Source: Pseudoflavonifractor sp. MSJ-30 (lineage in GTDB: Bacteria > Bacillota > Clostridia > Oscillospirales > Oscillospiraceae). From it: a DNA stretch of 32,133 nucleotides. Under the pieces are notes generated by a model. That model had not been told where the DNA came from. It ran no database searches and was given only the letters and a program-made list of their open reading frames with translations. Shown here piece by piece: positions 1-7,196 of the stretch. How positions within the stretch are numbered: position 1 is the stretch's first letter; each line of letters opens with the position of its first letter. Location: contig NZ_JAHLPU010000052.1 in assembly GCF_018918045.1 (NCBI RefSeq), positions 1 to 32,133 on the forward strand, written 5' to 3'. A program made the position numbers and the translations under genes.

Positions 1-79
1 CCCGAACACAGAAGTTAAGCTCGTCCGCGCCGACAATACTTGCAGGGTGACTTGCCGGGAAGATAGGTAATGCCAACAT
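1..79 (+). rRNA. 5S ribosomal RNA, 3' part (5' end outside window)
   Basis: The first bases, CCCGAACACAGAAGTTAAGC, are the highly conserved loop of bacterial 5S rRNA. The GGGAAGATAGGTAATGCCAA stretch near position 57-76 is the usual 3' strand of the molecule. The 5' part lies before the window. This marks the end of an rRNA operon, since a terminator follows within a few bases. The exact 3' end is estimated. Confidence 0.95.
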
Positions 80-84
80 TCTTT

Positions 85-114
85 GACCGCTTCGTTTTGA
101 AGCGGTCTTTTTTT
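85..114 (+). terminator. Rho-independent terminator of the rRNA operon
   Basis: GACCGCTTC (85-93) pairs perfectly with GAAGCGGTC (99-107) around a GTTTT loop, and seven T residues follow directly. It lies about 6 nt after the 5S end, so it closes the rRNA transcription unit. Confidence 0.95.
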
Positions 115-121
115 AGTTTCA

Positions 122-150
122 TGTGACCAAATACCTTTCCAGCCTGTCTA
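122..150 (+). promoter_or_regulatory. Candidate ECF-type promoter of the sigma/anti-sigma operon
   Basis: TGTGACC (122-128) and TGTCTA (145-150), separated by 16 bp, resemble the -35 (AAC/ACC-containing) and -10 (CGTCTA-like) elements used by ECF sigma factors rather than sigma-A elements. It sits 35 bp before the sigma factor start, so positive autoregulation is plausible. A small palindrome, GTAGG-A-CCTAC (158-168), lies between it and the ribosome binding site. Calling it ECF-dependent is inference from spacing and base content. Confidence 0.5.
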
Positions 151-185
151 CCAAGGTGTAGGACCTACAGAAAGGATGTGTTACT

Positions 186-740
186 TTGACGGACACACAA
201 ATCATTGAACTCTATTGGAATCGCCGGGAGGAGGCCATTTCTGAGACGGATGCCGCCTATGGCCGCAGGCTTATGGGCCTGTCCAAGTCGATTCTGCTGG
301 ATGCGGAGGATGCGCGGGAGTGTGTGAATGACACCTATCTTCGCACCTGGAATGCCATCCCGCCGGAGCGTCCCAAATTCCTTTTCGGTTTTCTGGCCTG
401 TATCTGCCGCAATCTGTCTTTCAATCGTTTGGATTGGCAGAAAGCTGTAAAACGGAAAGCGGAAGTTGTTTCTTTGTCTGAGGAATTGGAGCAGTGCGTT
501 CCGGATGCCATGGCTGAGGCGCACTTCCAATCCAGAGAGATCGGAACAATTCTGAATGCGTTTCTGGCTGCTTTACCGGAGGAGAGCCGGGAGATTTTTC
601 TGCAGCGGTACTGGTACGGGGATTCCATAGCGCAGATCGCAAAACAGAGGAATGTCAGCGAGAGTAAGGTTAAAATGCAGCTCTTCCGTGCGAGAGGAAA
701 GCTGCGGGAGGCTTTAACAAAGGAGGGCATTGCCGTATGA
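186..740 (+). CDS. ECF-type RNA polymerase sigma factor
   Basis: This 184-residue protein matches extracytoplasmic-function sigma factors: an N-terminal region 2 (about residues 20-75, with DARECVNDTYLRTWNAIPP) for -10 recognition and core binding, and a C-terminal region 4 helix-turn-helix (about 125-180, PEESREIFLQRYWYGDSIAQ and onward). It would direct RNA polymerase to a small regulon when released from its anti-sigma factor. The start is TTG, eight bases after an AGAAAGGA ribosome site; the ATG at 176 is out of frame. Its stop overlaps the start of the next gene (ATGA), which shows translational coupling with the anti-sigma factor. The regulated genes are not visible, although envelope stress is typical for this arrangement. 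Confidence 0.92.
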   Translation: MTDTQIIELYWNRREEAISETDAAYGRRLMGLSKSILLDAEDARECVNDTYLRTWNAIPPERPKFLFGFLACICRNLSFNRLDWQKAVKRKAEVVSLSEELEQCVPDAMAEAHFQSREIGTILNAFLAALPEESREIFLQRYWYGDSIAQIAKQRNVSESKVKMQLFRARGKLREALTKEGIAV

Positions 741-1876
741 ACGGAAAAGAGATTTTAAAGGGACTATCCTATATTGACCCTGCATATGTGGAGGCGGCTC
801 AGCCGCGCACCACGGACAGGCACAGCGCTGCTTCCAAACCCAGATTCCTGTTGATCGCCGCTATTGCGGCAACACTGCTTCTGCTGTTGACGGGAGCCGC
901 TGCCTATTCCAAATGGGCTTCCGGTCTGGAAGCTGCCTATCACCCCAGTGAGGGCATTCGAAAGCAATCGGAGCAGAACGGACTGTCTGTGACGTATCCT
1001 CAGGAGACAGTACAGGAGGACAGCGGACTTTCTGTAACGGATCAGGGCATTACCATTTCCGTCAAACAGACGCTTGTAGACGCGCTGCAGGCGAAAATCG
1101 TTCTGAGTATTCAGGGCTTCCAACTTCCGGACGGTGTCCGGCCTTATGTGTATCTGGAACCCGGCACTTTGGATGGGGATCCGGAATTCTGGTCCAGTTT
1201 CAGCTATGATGTTTATGACGGCATCCTTCTTCGGGACGACGGGACTTACGTCTATGAGGATGGAACCCCTGCGGCAGAGGACTATTACACAGACGACGAC
1301 GTGCGGGAGGACGGTTTCTTCAAGGGCCGCTATTTCCGTCCGGACGGCAGTATGGAGCTTACCCTTGATTTCCGCTTCCAGAATACGGACGGATCCGTTC
1401 TCGGAAAGAACCTGACCGTTTACTTTACAGGCTTCGGGCAGGAAACCGCGGTCTCAAGAGGCAATCTGGAGCAGGAGCAGCTTGTGTCTGGCAACTGGGC
1501 GCTGACGATTCCCCTGAATGGTACGACAGATGCGGTTACGGCTACTCCCAACTACCGGTTTGGACCGGAGGGCCCGACTCTTTTGACAGCTACAATTGGC
1601 CCCATGTCCGGTCGCCTGAACTACCAGCTGGACAGTCCTTTGGAGGGCTTTGATGAACTGGAACTCTTGCAGCCTGCCATTGCGGGCATTCGCCTGAAGG
1701 ACGGCTCTATGGTTTCTGTCCAGAGCCGCACAGAGGGCTACAGCGATTTGGAGAAGCTCCTGTTCTATGTGGAATTCGAGGCCCGTGAGGGCATCGTCGA
1801 TCTTTCCCAGGCAACAGGACTTGTGTTCCGTGATCCGCAGACCTACGAACCTACGATCGAGGTACCTTTGACATAA
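737..1876 (+). CDS. Membrane-anchored anti-sigma factor, DUF4179 type
   Basis: The 379-residue protein has a short cytoplasmic N-terminus (1-35), one membrane helix (about 36-57, FLLIAAIAATLLLLLTGAAA) and a long extracytoplasmic part. Position directly after an ECF sigma gene, the ATGA overlap and this topology are those of clostridial DUF4179 anti-sigma proteins, which hold the sigma factor at the membrane until a signal arrives. The N-terminal segment would bind the sigma factor. The external part (60-379) is beta-rich in appearance, with Asp/Gly/Tyr-rich stretches such as DGDPEFWSSFSYDVYDG, and may sense a ligand or stress. No protease cleavage site can be assigned. The DUF4179 name is from pattern recognition. 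Confidence 0.82.
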   Translation: MNGKEILKGLSYIDPAYVEAAQPRTTDRHSAASKPRFLLIAAIAATLLLLLTGAAAYSKWASGLEAAYHPSEGIRKQSEQNGLSVTYPQETVQEDSGLSVTDQGITISVKQTLVDALQAKIVLSIQGFQLPDGVRPYVYLEPGTLDGDPEFWSSFSYDVYDGILLRDDGTYVYEDGTPAAEDYYTDDDVREDGFFKGRYFRPDGSMELTLDFRFQNTDGSVLGKNLTVYFTGFGQETAVSRGNLEQEQLVSGNWALTIPLNGTTDAVTATPNYRFGPEGPTLLTATIGPMSGRLNYQLDSPLEGFDELELLQPAIAGIRLKDGSMVSVQSRTEGYSDLEKLLFYVEFEAREGIVDLSQATGLVFRDPQTYEPTIEVPLT

Positions 1877-1886
1877 CCCATAAGTA

Positions 1887-1920
1887 CGCGCCCCGGAGAA
1901 TCCTTGTTCTCCGGGGCGCG
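1887..1920. terminator. Perfect 14-bp hairpin between convergent genes
   Basis: CGCGCCCCGGAGAA (1887-1900) pairs without mismatch with TTCTCCGGGGCGCG (1907-1920) around a TCCTTG loop. It lies in the 47-bp gap between the anti-sigma gene and the convergent permease gene. Neither side has a clear T run, so it is a bidirectional terminator by position rather than by full consensus. Confidence 0.65.
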
Positions 1921-1923
1921 CGT

Positions 1924-4596
1924 TCATTCATCACGGATACTGTCCAGGATATTCTGCTGTTCCATACGTTTCATGGTACCGCGCAGAAATGCCAGATTCA
2001 AGGCAAGTACCAACAGGGCGGATACGATCAGTATACCAAGGAAGAGCGGAAGCGAACAGTTGTAACGCATATTGTCGAGCAGGGCAGGCGTGTATCTGGG
2101 CATCTGACTGATGCCGTAGATGGCCGCGGAGATGGGCAGTCCGGCGACCGTATAGACATAGATCTGCCGCCTCCAGAGGGATTCCAGCGTCCCGGTCTCC
2201 GCGCCGACAGCACGGAGAATGCCAAGATTTTTCTGCTCGGAGCGGATGAGCCAGCGCAGACTCCCCTGAATTTCCAGAAGTGTAAGAAGAAGCAGCATGG
2301 CGGTAATGGCACAGCGAAAGAGGATGTGCCGCAGGTTGCTTGCCGCGAAGGCCTGCCAGAGATTGGTAGTGTCGATGATGGCCAGATGGTTCTCCTGGCA
2401 GGCCAGAGTTTCCAGCTTGCCCAGAACCGCATCCTGCTCCTGACTGGTTATGGAAGGGGAGAGGGTCACGGTGAACGTGTGGGTCTGGACATAGGAAAGA
2501 CCCATATTCCGGATGCCCTCCGGGGTGGTGATGATCGCGCCGGTGGGGAAGAGGACAAAATTTTCGTCTACCATCCCGCAGACCTTGGGGGAAGCCTGCC
2601 GCAGGACCGCTTTGTCAAAGGGCAGCGCTTCGGGATCATCGCCTGACAGGTCGTAATTCGCTGCCTCAGCCGCATTCATATGCAGCTGAAACAGGGAAAG
2701 AGTTTCTCCCAGAGCGATTTGATCGTTCTCAATCACAGAGACGACCTTGTCCCTGGGGGAACTGGAAATGCCCTGATACCCATAGGCATCCTCATTCAGA
2801 TACATGGTCGGCATATTGACAAGCACCGCCGTACCCGCATTAATGGCATCCACATCGATGCTGCCGGAAAGAAGAGAATCCTGAAGCGCCGCAATGTCCG
2901 ACACAACGACCAGCTGCAGGGTGTAGGGAATCTTGTCCGTATTCAGATAGCTTTTCAATGCCTGCTCGATTGCTACAGCTCTTTGGTAGGAGGAACGTCC
3001 CATTTCTTCCAGCCCCCGTTGCGTCAGGACTTCCTTTCGGTACTGCATCAGGTGTTCATTGGAGAGCCCAAGCATGGGGTAATAGCTTCCCACATGGTCC
3101 GTCAGGGCCATAACGGTGCCGTACCAGATGCCGTCCGCTGAGGCAACGCCCGACATGGCTTTCAGCGTGTCCACAGCCTCAGGCGTCAGATGGTAGGCAG
3201 GCTCTGCGGTGAAGCAGCCGTTGTTTACGCTTGCGTAGTAGGTGGTTCGTAATTCCAGATTCTGATCGCCGAGAGCCTCAGGATCCGGCATATTTCGCCA
3301 GCTGTTCACGGCGTAATTGACGGAGAGTACCGCGGAAAGATACAGAAGGGTAATCAGCAAAATTGAGGCCGCGGCCCGGAACGGGTGAGCGCGGAGACAC
3401 CGCGCATTCCAAAGCTCCGGCAGAGAATATGCTTTCCGGGAACGCAGTTTCCGAATCCGCAGCCCATCTCCACTCTGAAAGCCGGAAAAAAGCGCCGGGA
3501 GCCGTGCGGCAATCCAGACCAGAACCGCCGCCAGCGCAATGCCCGCCAGCGCCCAGAAAAATCTGGGACGCTCCGGCAAACTCTCCGGAAACAGCAGCCG
3601 CAGCAGTTCCACAAAACCGATGGCGCAGAGCCCGCCCGCCGGGGCCGTCAGCAGCGTCAGAACCAGAGCATCCCGGCTGCTGATATCCCGGATCTGCTGC
3701 CGGGTGGCGCCGATGGTGCGCAGCAGGGCATATTGCGTCTCCTTTCGCTGGTATTGCCCGCTGACGGCGCTGAAAATGCCAATTATGGAGCCAAGCAGCA
3801 GGCAGAAGCCTGCCAGAATCAGAGAAGAGCCCATATTGATGGTGTCCTTCAGAAGCTGGAAGGTGTTGAACATGGGCTTGTCGAAATACATCCCGCCGGA
3901 GGGCTGTATGCCTACCAGAGTTTCCGCCGGGTAGGCGCTTTTCAGCTTTTCCAGGCTGCCGCCCAGAGGAAAGGTGAGTACCACATGCCGGTTCAAAGGG
4001 GGCATCCCTTCCGCGTCAAACAGCAGCACCTGGGGGAAATTCAGAGACCCCTCCGGGAGAATATCCGCAAAGGCGTCCTGCGTATCGTCCTCATGCTGCC
4101 CCTGCAGAACACCCACAAGGCGGAATTCCTTCTTCTGATTGGTCTGGCCCTCAATGGAAAGCAGCAGGGTGTCTCCAATGGCGGCCTTGGGATAGAGCCG
4201 TTCTTTGACCCGCCTGTCCAGGGCCACCTCGCCGCTTTGCCGGGGAAGATGCCCTTGCAGACATTGCCGGGCAAGAAGCGTCCGGGCCGTATCATCGTAA
4301 TACCCGACGGGAAACCCCTCCAAAGTGCCTACCAGCGTTACGGAACCGGCTTTTCTGGCAAGGGCCTGGCCCGTCAGCGCTTCCGGTGTGACCTCGGTGT
4401 CAAAAAGAATGGCCTCCTCCGTGCCGTAGATAGCGGCAAGCTCAGATCTTCGCCGCTGATAAATGGCGTCCAGTCCCAGAAATGTACCTACGGTAAAAAA
4501 TACCGCCAGAAAGACGCTGAGGGCAAGGGTGCCGTAATCCTTCCTGTTGGCCCGGATCCCCGCAAGGGACAGGCGGTTCATGGTCAGCTTTTTCAT
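1924..4596 (-). CDS. ABC transporter permease with two FtsX-type modules
   Basis: This 890-residue membrane protein is the permease partner of the ATPase encoded upstream, overlapping it by four bases (ATGA). An N-terminal helix (about 22-45) is followed by an extracytoplasmic domain, then three helices (about 258-280, 309-336, 346-365) around the FtsX signature ALLRTIGATRQQIRD. A second such module occurs near the C-terminus (NLGILRAVGAETGTLESLW, then two more helices). Two FtsX modules and a large external domain are typical of MacB/BceB/LolE-like mechanotransmission transporters, which remove or sense peptides rather than pumping through a conventional channel. Location beside a two-component system supports a peptide-resistance or envelope role. 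The substrate is unknown. Confidence 0.88.
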   Translation of the reverse strand: MKKLTMNRLSLAGIRANRKDYGTLALSVFLAVFFTVGTFLGLDAIYQRRRSELAAIYGTEEAILFDTEVTPEALTGQALARKAGSVTLVGTLEGFPVGYYDDTARTLLARQCLQGHLPRQSGEVALDRRVKERLYPKAAIGDTLLLSIEGQTNQKKEFRLVGVLQGQHEDDTQDAFADILPEGSLNFPQVLLFDAEGMPPLNRHVVLTFPLGGSLEKLKSAYPAETLVGIQPSGGMYFDKPMFNTFQLLKDTINMGSSLILAGFCLLLGSIIGIFSAVSGQYQRKETQYALLRTIGATRQQIRDISSRDALVLTLLTAPAGGLCAIGFVELLRLLFPESLPERPRFFWALAGIALAAVLVWIAARLPALFSGFQSGDGLRIRKLRSRKAYSLPELWNARCLRAHPFRAAASILLITLLYLSAVLSVNYAVNSWRNMPDPEALGDQNLELRTTYYASVNNGCFTAEPAYHLTPEAVDTLKAMSGVASADGIWYGTVMALTDHVGSYYPMLGLSNEHLMQYRKEVLTQRGLEEMGRSSYQRAVAIEQALKSYLNTDKIPYTLQLVVVSDIAALQDSLLSGSIDVDAINAGTAVLVNMPTMYLNEDAYGYQGISSSPRDKVVSVIENDQIALGETLSLFQLHMNAAEAANYDLSGDDPEALPFDKAVLRQASPKVCGMVDENFVLFPTGAIITTPEGIRNMGLSYVQTHTFTVTLSPSITSQEQDAVLGKLETLACQENHLAIIDTTNLWQAFAASNLRHILFRCAITAMLLLLTLLEIQGSLRWLIRSEQKNLGILRAVGAETGTLESLWRRQIYVYTVAGLPISAAIYGISQMPRYTPALLDNMRYNCSLPLFLGILIVSALLVLALNLAFLRGTMKRMEQQNILDSIRDE

Positions 4597-5279
4597 CGGT
4601 TTGCCCCTCCGCTGTCCCGGGCGATTTTGCCGTCCGTCAGGTGGACAATGCGTTCAGCCTGCTCGGCAACGCCCAGATCGTGGGTGACAAGGACCAATGT
4701 CACGCCCAGCTCCCGATTCAGCTCCCGCAGCAGGTCTATGACCATGCGGCCGGTTTGGCCGTCCAGGTTGCCGGTTGGCTCGTCTGCGAAGAGAATCTCC
4801 GGTTTGTTGGCCAGGGCACGGGCGATGGCAAAGCGCTGCTGCTGGCCGCCGGACATGGCCGAGGGCAGGTGATCCAGCCGCTGCCGGATGCCCAGAATAT
4901 CCATGAGTTTGTTGAGATAAGCGTCATCCGGTGCGCGCTTGTCCAGCATCAGCGGCAGCAGGATGTTTTCCAGCCCTGTCAGTTCCCGGACCAGGTTATA
5001 GCTCTGAAACACGAAGCCGAACTGCCGCCGCCGCAGAATGGACAGCTGATTGTCGCTGAGCCGATACAGGTCCTTTTCCCGGAAAAGGACTTTGCCGACC
5101 GTGGGCCGGTCCAGACCGCCCAGCACATGCAGCAGGGTGGATTTTCCCGAGCCGCTGGGGCCGGTAATGGCCGTAAAGCTGCCCTGTTCCAGGCTGAGGG
5201 AAATACCGTTCAGGGCCTTGACCTGCTCCTCGCCGGTGCCGTAGAGCCGGGAAAGGCCGGTGCATTCCAGAATTGTCAT
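4593..5279 (-). CDS. ABC transporter ATP-binding protein (MacB/LolD-like)
   Basis: The 228-residue ATPase carries Walker A GPSGSGKST (about 40-48), Q-loop FVFQSYNLV, signature MSGGQQQRFAIARAL, Walker B ILFADEPTGNLD and switch His in LVTHD. The SGGQQQR signature and the ADEPTGNLD sequence are those of the LolD/MacB/BceA family, which drives FtsX-type permeases from the cytoplasmic side. It starts at ATG 5279 after a good AAAGGAGG site and overlaps the permease gene. A 68-bp gap with its own promoter-like elements separates it from the kinase gene upstream, so the ABC pair can be transcribed apart from the two-component genes. Confidence 0.95.
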   Translation of the reverse strand: MTILECTGLSRLYGTGEEQVKALNGISLSLEQGSFTAITGPSGSGKSTLLHVLGGLDRPTVGKVLFREKDLYRLSDNQLSILRRRQFGFVFQSYNLVRELTGLENILLPLMLDKRAPDDAYLNKLMDILGIRQRLDHLPSAMSGGQQQRFAIARALANKPEILFADEPTGNLDGQTGRMVIDLLRELNRELGVTLVLVTHDLGVAEQAERIVHLTDGKIARDSGGANR

Positions 5280-5309
5280 AGAATTGCCTCCTTTGTTTTG
5301 GATGCCTGT

Positions 5310-5353
5310 ATCATAGCATCTCTGCCTTACGGCTCGGTGACGGCTGCCTTACG
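5310..5353 (-). promoter_or_regulatory. Candidate response-regulator operator and promoter of the ABC genes
   Basis: On the minus strand, CGTAAGGCAG occurs twice (plus-strand 5344-5353 and 5322-5331) with a period of exactly 22 bp, two helical turns. A TATGAT -10 element lies downstream at 5310-5315, with no recognisable -35 in the expected place, which falls inside the repeats. OmpR-family regulators bind direct repeats on one helix face next to a weak -35, so this is a likely site for the adjacent regulator. The outer repeat overlaps the last codons of the kinase gene. The binding is inferred. Confidence 0.55.
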
Positions 5354-6224
5354 ATTTCGCAAGACTTTCCTCCAGCCTGGGGAAGTACAGGGTAAACTGC
5401 AGCCCGCCGGGGATGTTTTCGGCAATGACGCTGCCGTGGTGCCGCCAGACGATTTCCTTGACGATGCTCAGCCCAATGCCCGCCCCGTGGCCCGGGTGGT
5501 CCCCATGGTAGAACCGGTCAAAGATCCGGGGCAGCACCTCCGGGGCGACGCCTCCGCCGTTGTCCCGGATTCGCAGCCGCACCTCCTGAGGAAATTGGGT
5601 CAGCTCCATGGAAACGTGGCCCCGGGCGGGTGTATGCTCGCAGGCATTTTTCAGCAGGTTTGTGATGGCCTCGCCCATCCAGATCTCGTCACAGTGCAGC
5701 ACAGCCGACCCGGAGATAAGAAACTGCTTTTCCGGGTACAGCAGGCCCAGGGGCTGCCAGCAGTTTTCGGCCAAGGTGTACAGATCATGGCTTTCAAAGT
5801 GGAAGGTATAGCCATCGGCGCACAGCCGTTCCAGCCGCAGCAGATTGGAAATGAGTGTCTGCATCCGTTCCAGCTGGGCCTGCTCCTCTTCCAGGTGTGG
5901 CCCGCTGTCCAGTTCCAGAAAGAGCTGCAGGGACGCCAGCGGCGTTTTCAGTTGGTGAGAAATGTCTGTCAGCAGATCGGCGCTGCGCTTGGCCTCCTGC
6001 TTCGTCTGCTCCCGGGACAGAAGCAGGGCGTTTTCCAGCCGGGAAAGGGCATTTTGCAGCCGGGCGGCGGACCCGTCGGACAGAGCGCAGGGAAGGGGCG
6101 TTTCGGTCCCGTCCAGAAAAGCCTCCGCCTGCCGGGAGAGCCTTTGCATTCGGCGGTGCCGGATAAACAGCATGGATAACAGCGCAAGGCACGCAAGGGC
6201 AAGTACAAGAATCAATCCACCCAT
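5349..6224 (-). CDS. Sensor histidine kinase
   Basis: The 291-residue kinase has a single N-terminal membrane helix (about 3-22) with almost no extracytoplasmic part, then a HisKA domain with H-box SADLLTDISHQLKTPLAS (phospho-acceptor His 90) and an HATPase_c domain with N-box NLLKNACEH, G1 DNGGGV and G2 GAGIGLSIV. The lack of an external sensor suggests that the signal comes from a membrane partner, and the FtsX permease next door is the obvious candidate, as in BceS-type kinases. The ATG at 6224 overlaps the regulator gene by 13 bases, so the two are translationally coupled. A second predicted helix, usual in BceS, is not evident. Confidence 0.93.
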   Translation of the reverse strand: MGGLILVLALACLALLSMLFIRHRRMQRLSRQAEAFLDGTETPLPCALSDGSAARLQNALSRLENALLLSREQTKQEAKRSADLLTDISHQLKTPLASLQLFLELDSGPHLEEEQAQLERMQTLISNLLRLERLCADGYTFHFESHDLYTLAENCWQPLGLLYPEKQFLISGSAVLHCDEIWMGEAITNLLKNACEHTPARGHVSMELTQFPQEVRLRIRDNGGGVAPEVLPRIFDRFYHGDHPGHGAGIGLSIVKEIVWRHHGSVIAENIPGGLQFTLYFPRLEESLAKS

Positions 6225-6862
6225 TTGTAGCCCACCCCCCGAATGGTCTGAATATGGTCGCTGCCGATTTTCTCCCGCAGGCGGCTTACATGGACGGAAA
6301 GTGTGTTGTCGTCCACAAATATCCCGTCATTGTCCCACAGGGCGTTCAGAAGAATATCTCTGGTGGCGACGCCCCGCTGCCGGATGAGGCAGAGAAGGAT
6401 CCGGTATTCTGTCAGAGTCAGGGGCAGGATTTCTCCCGCCCGGCTGACCTGCATCCGCTGGGTGTCCAGCAGCAGGCTGCCCCGGGCCAGAGGGCCGAAG
6501 TCCTTGCGCAGCAGTACCCGGATGCGGCTGAGCAGCTCCTGAATGCGGAAGGGCTTGGTCACATAGTCGTTGCCCCCGGCGTCCAGCCCCCGGACGATGT
6601 CGAATTCCTCGTCCCGGGCGGTGAGAAACAGAATGGGCGTGGCGCGGCCCTGCTTCCGCAGCTCCCGGCAGAAGGAAACGCCGTCCCCGTCCGGCAGGGT
6701 CACGTCCAGAATCAGAAGATCAAAGCCCCGGCTTTGAATGGCCGCTCTTGCCTGGGAAACCGCGGCGGCAGGGAAGGGAGAATAGCCGTTTTTTTGCAGC
6801 AGCTCCGTAAGCCCCTGAGAAAGATATGGGTCGTCCTCCACAAGAAGAATATTCTCCTGCAT
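6212..6862 (-). CDS. OmpR-family response regulator
   Basis: This 216-residue regulator has a receiver domain (about 1-115) with acidic pocket EDD (9-11), phospho-acceptor Asp 53 in LLILDVTLPDGDG and Lys in VTKPF, followed by a winged-helix DNA-binding domain ending in TIRGVGYKWVD. I chose the ATG at 6862, which has a GGGAGG site 8 bases before it. The open frame continues upstream to 7048, but that part is read from an intergenic repeat and is not coding. With the kinase it should control the downstream ABC genes, whose upstream region has a matching tandem repeat. Confidence 0.95.
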   Translation of the reverse strand: MQENILLVEDDPYLSQGLTELLQKNGYSPFPAAAVSQARAAIQSRGFDLLILDVTLPDGDGVSFCRELRKQGRATPILFLTARDEEFDIVRGLDAGGNDYVTKPFRIQELLSRIRVLLRKDFGPLARGSLLLDTQRMQVSRAGEILPLTLTEYRILLCLIRQRGVATRDILLNALWDNDGIFVDDNTLSVHVSRLREKIGSDHIQTIRGVGYKWVD

Positions 6863-6890
6863 GGGAAATACCTCCCGGTCTTTTTTGACC

Positions 6891-6920
6891 ATTATACCAC
6901 AAATGGCGCGGCTGTGTCCT
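6891..6920 (-). promoter_or_regulatory. Promoter of the response regulator/kinase genes
   Basis: On the minus strand, a perfect TATAAT (plus-strand 6891-6896) has AGGACA (6915-6920) 18 bp upstream as a weak -35. The start of transcription would fall about 20 nt before the regulator's start codon. The -35 area reads CGTTAGGACA, similar to the CGTAAGGCAG repeat before the ABC genes, which may indicate autoregulation. Confidence 0.6.
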
Positions 6921-6957
6921 AACGTTTTCTTAAGAATGATGTGCGCGGCAGATAAAA

Positions 6958-7182
6958 GGGGCTGTCTCAAAATAGCAAAGTGCCCAAACAGAAGAATGTC
7001 ATTGCGAACCAGCCCGCAGGCTGGTGTGGCAATCCCCCCGATCTTCAAACATCTACGTTAGAAAATCTTGGATTTTACTCCTATCCGGGGGATTGCCACA
7101 CCAGTGACTCGGTCACTGGTTCGCAATGACATTTTATATTTTGGCTATTTTGACCCATAGGGGTGCCTGGTGAGACAGCCCC
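6958..7182. mobile_element. MITE-like inverted-repeat element, copy A
   Basis: GGGGCTGTCTCA (6958-6969) is perfectly inverted at TGAGACAGCCCC (7171-7182), giving 12-bp terminal repeats of insertion-sequence type. Inside is an 18-bp perfect inverted repeat (6995-7012 and 7116-7133, core TCATTGCGAACCAG) and a second pair around GTGTGGCAATCCCCC. Each arm also contains a small hairpin (CCAGC/GCTGG and CCAGTGAC/GTCACTGG). No transposase frame is present, so it would be mobilised in trans. It fills the gap between the response regulator promoter and the end of the ABC exporter gene. No clear target duplication is seen. Confidence 0.72.
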
Positions 7183-7196
7183 ATAGACTTATGTGG

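Noticed and set aside
176..178. ATG as start of the sigma factor gene
   Set aside because: It is in another frame. TTG at 186 has the proper ribosome site spacing and gives an intact sigma domain.
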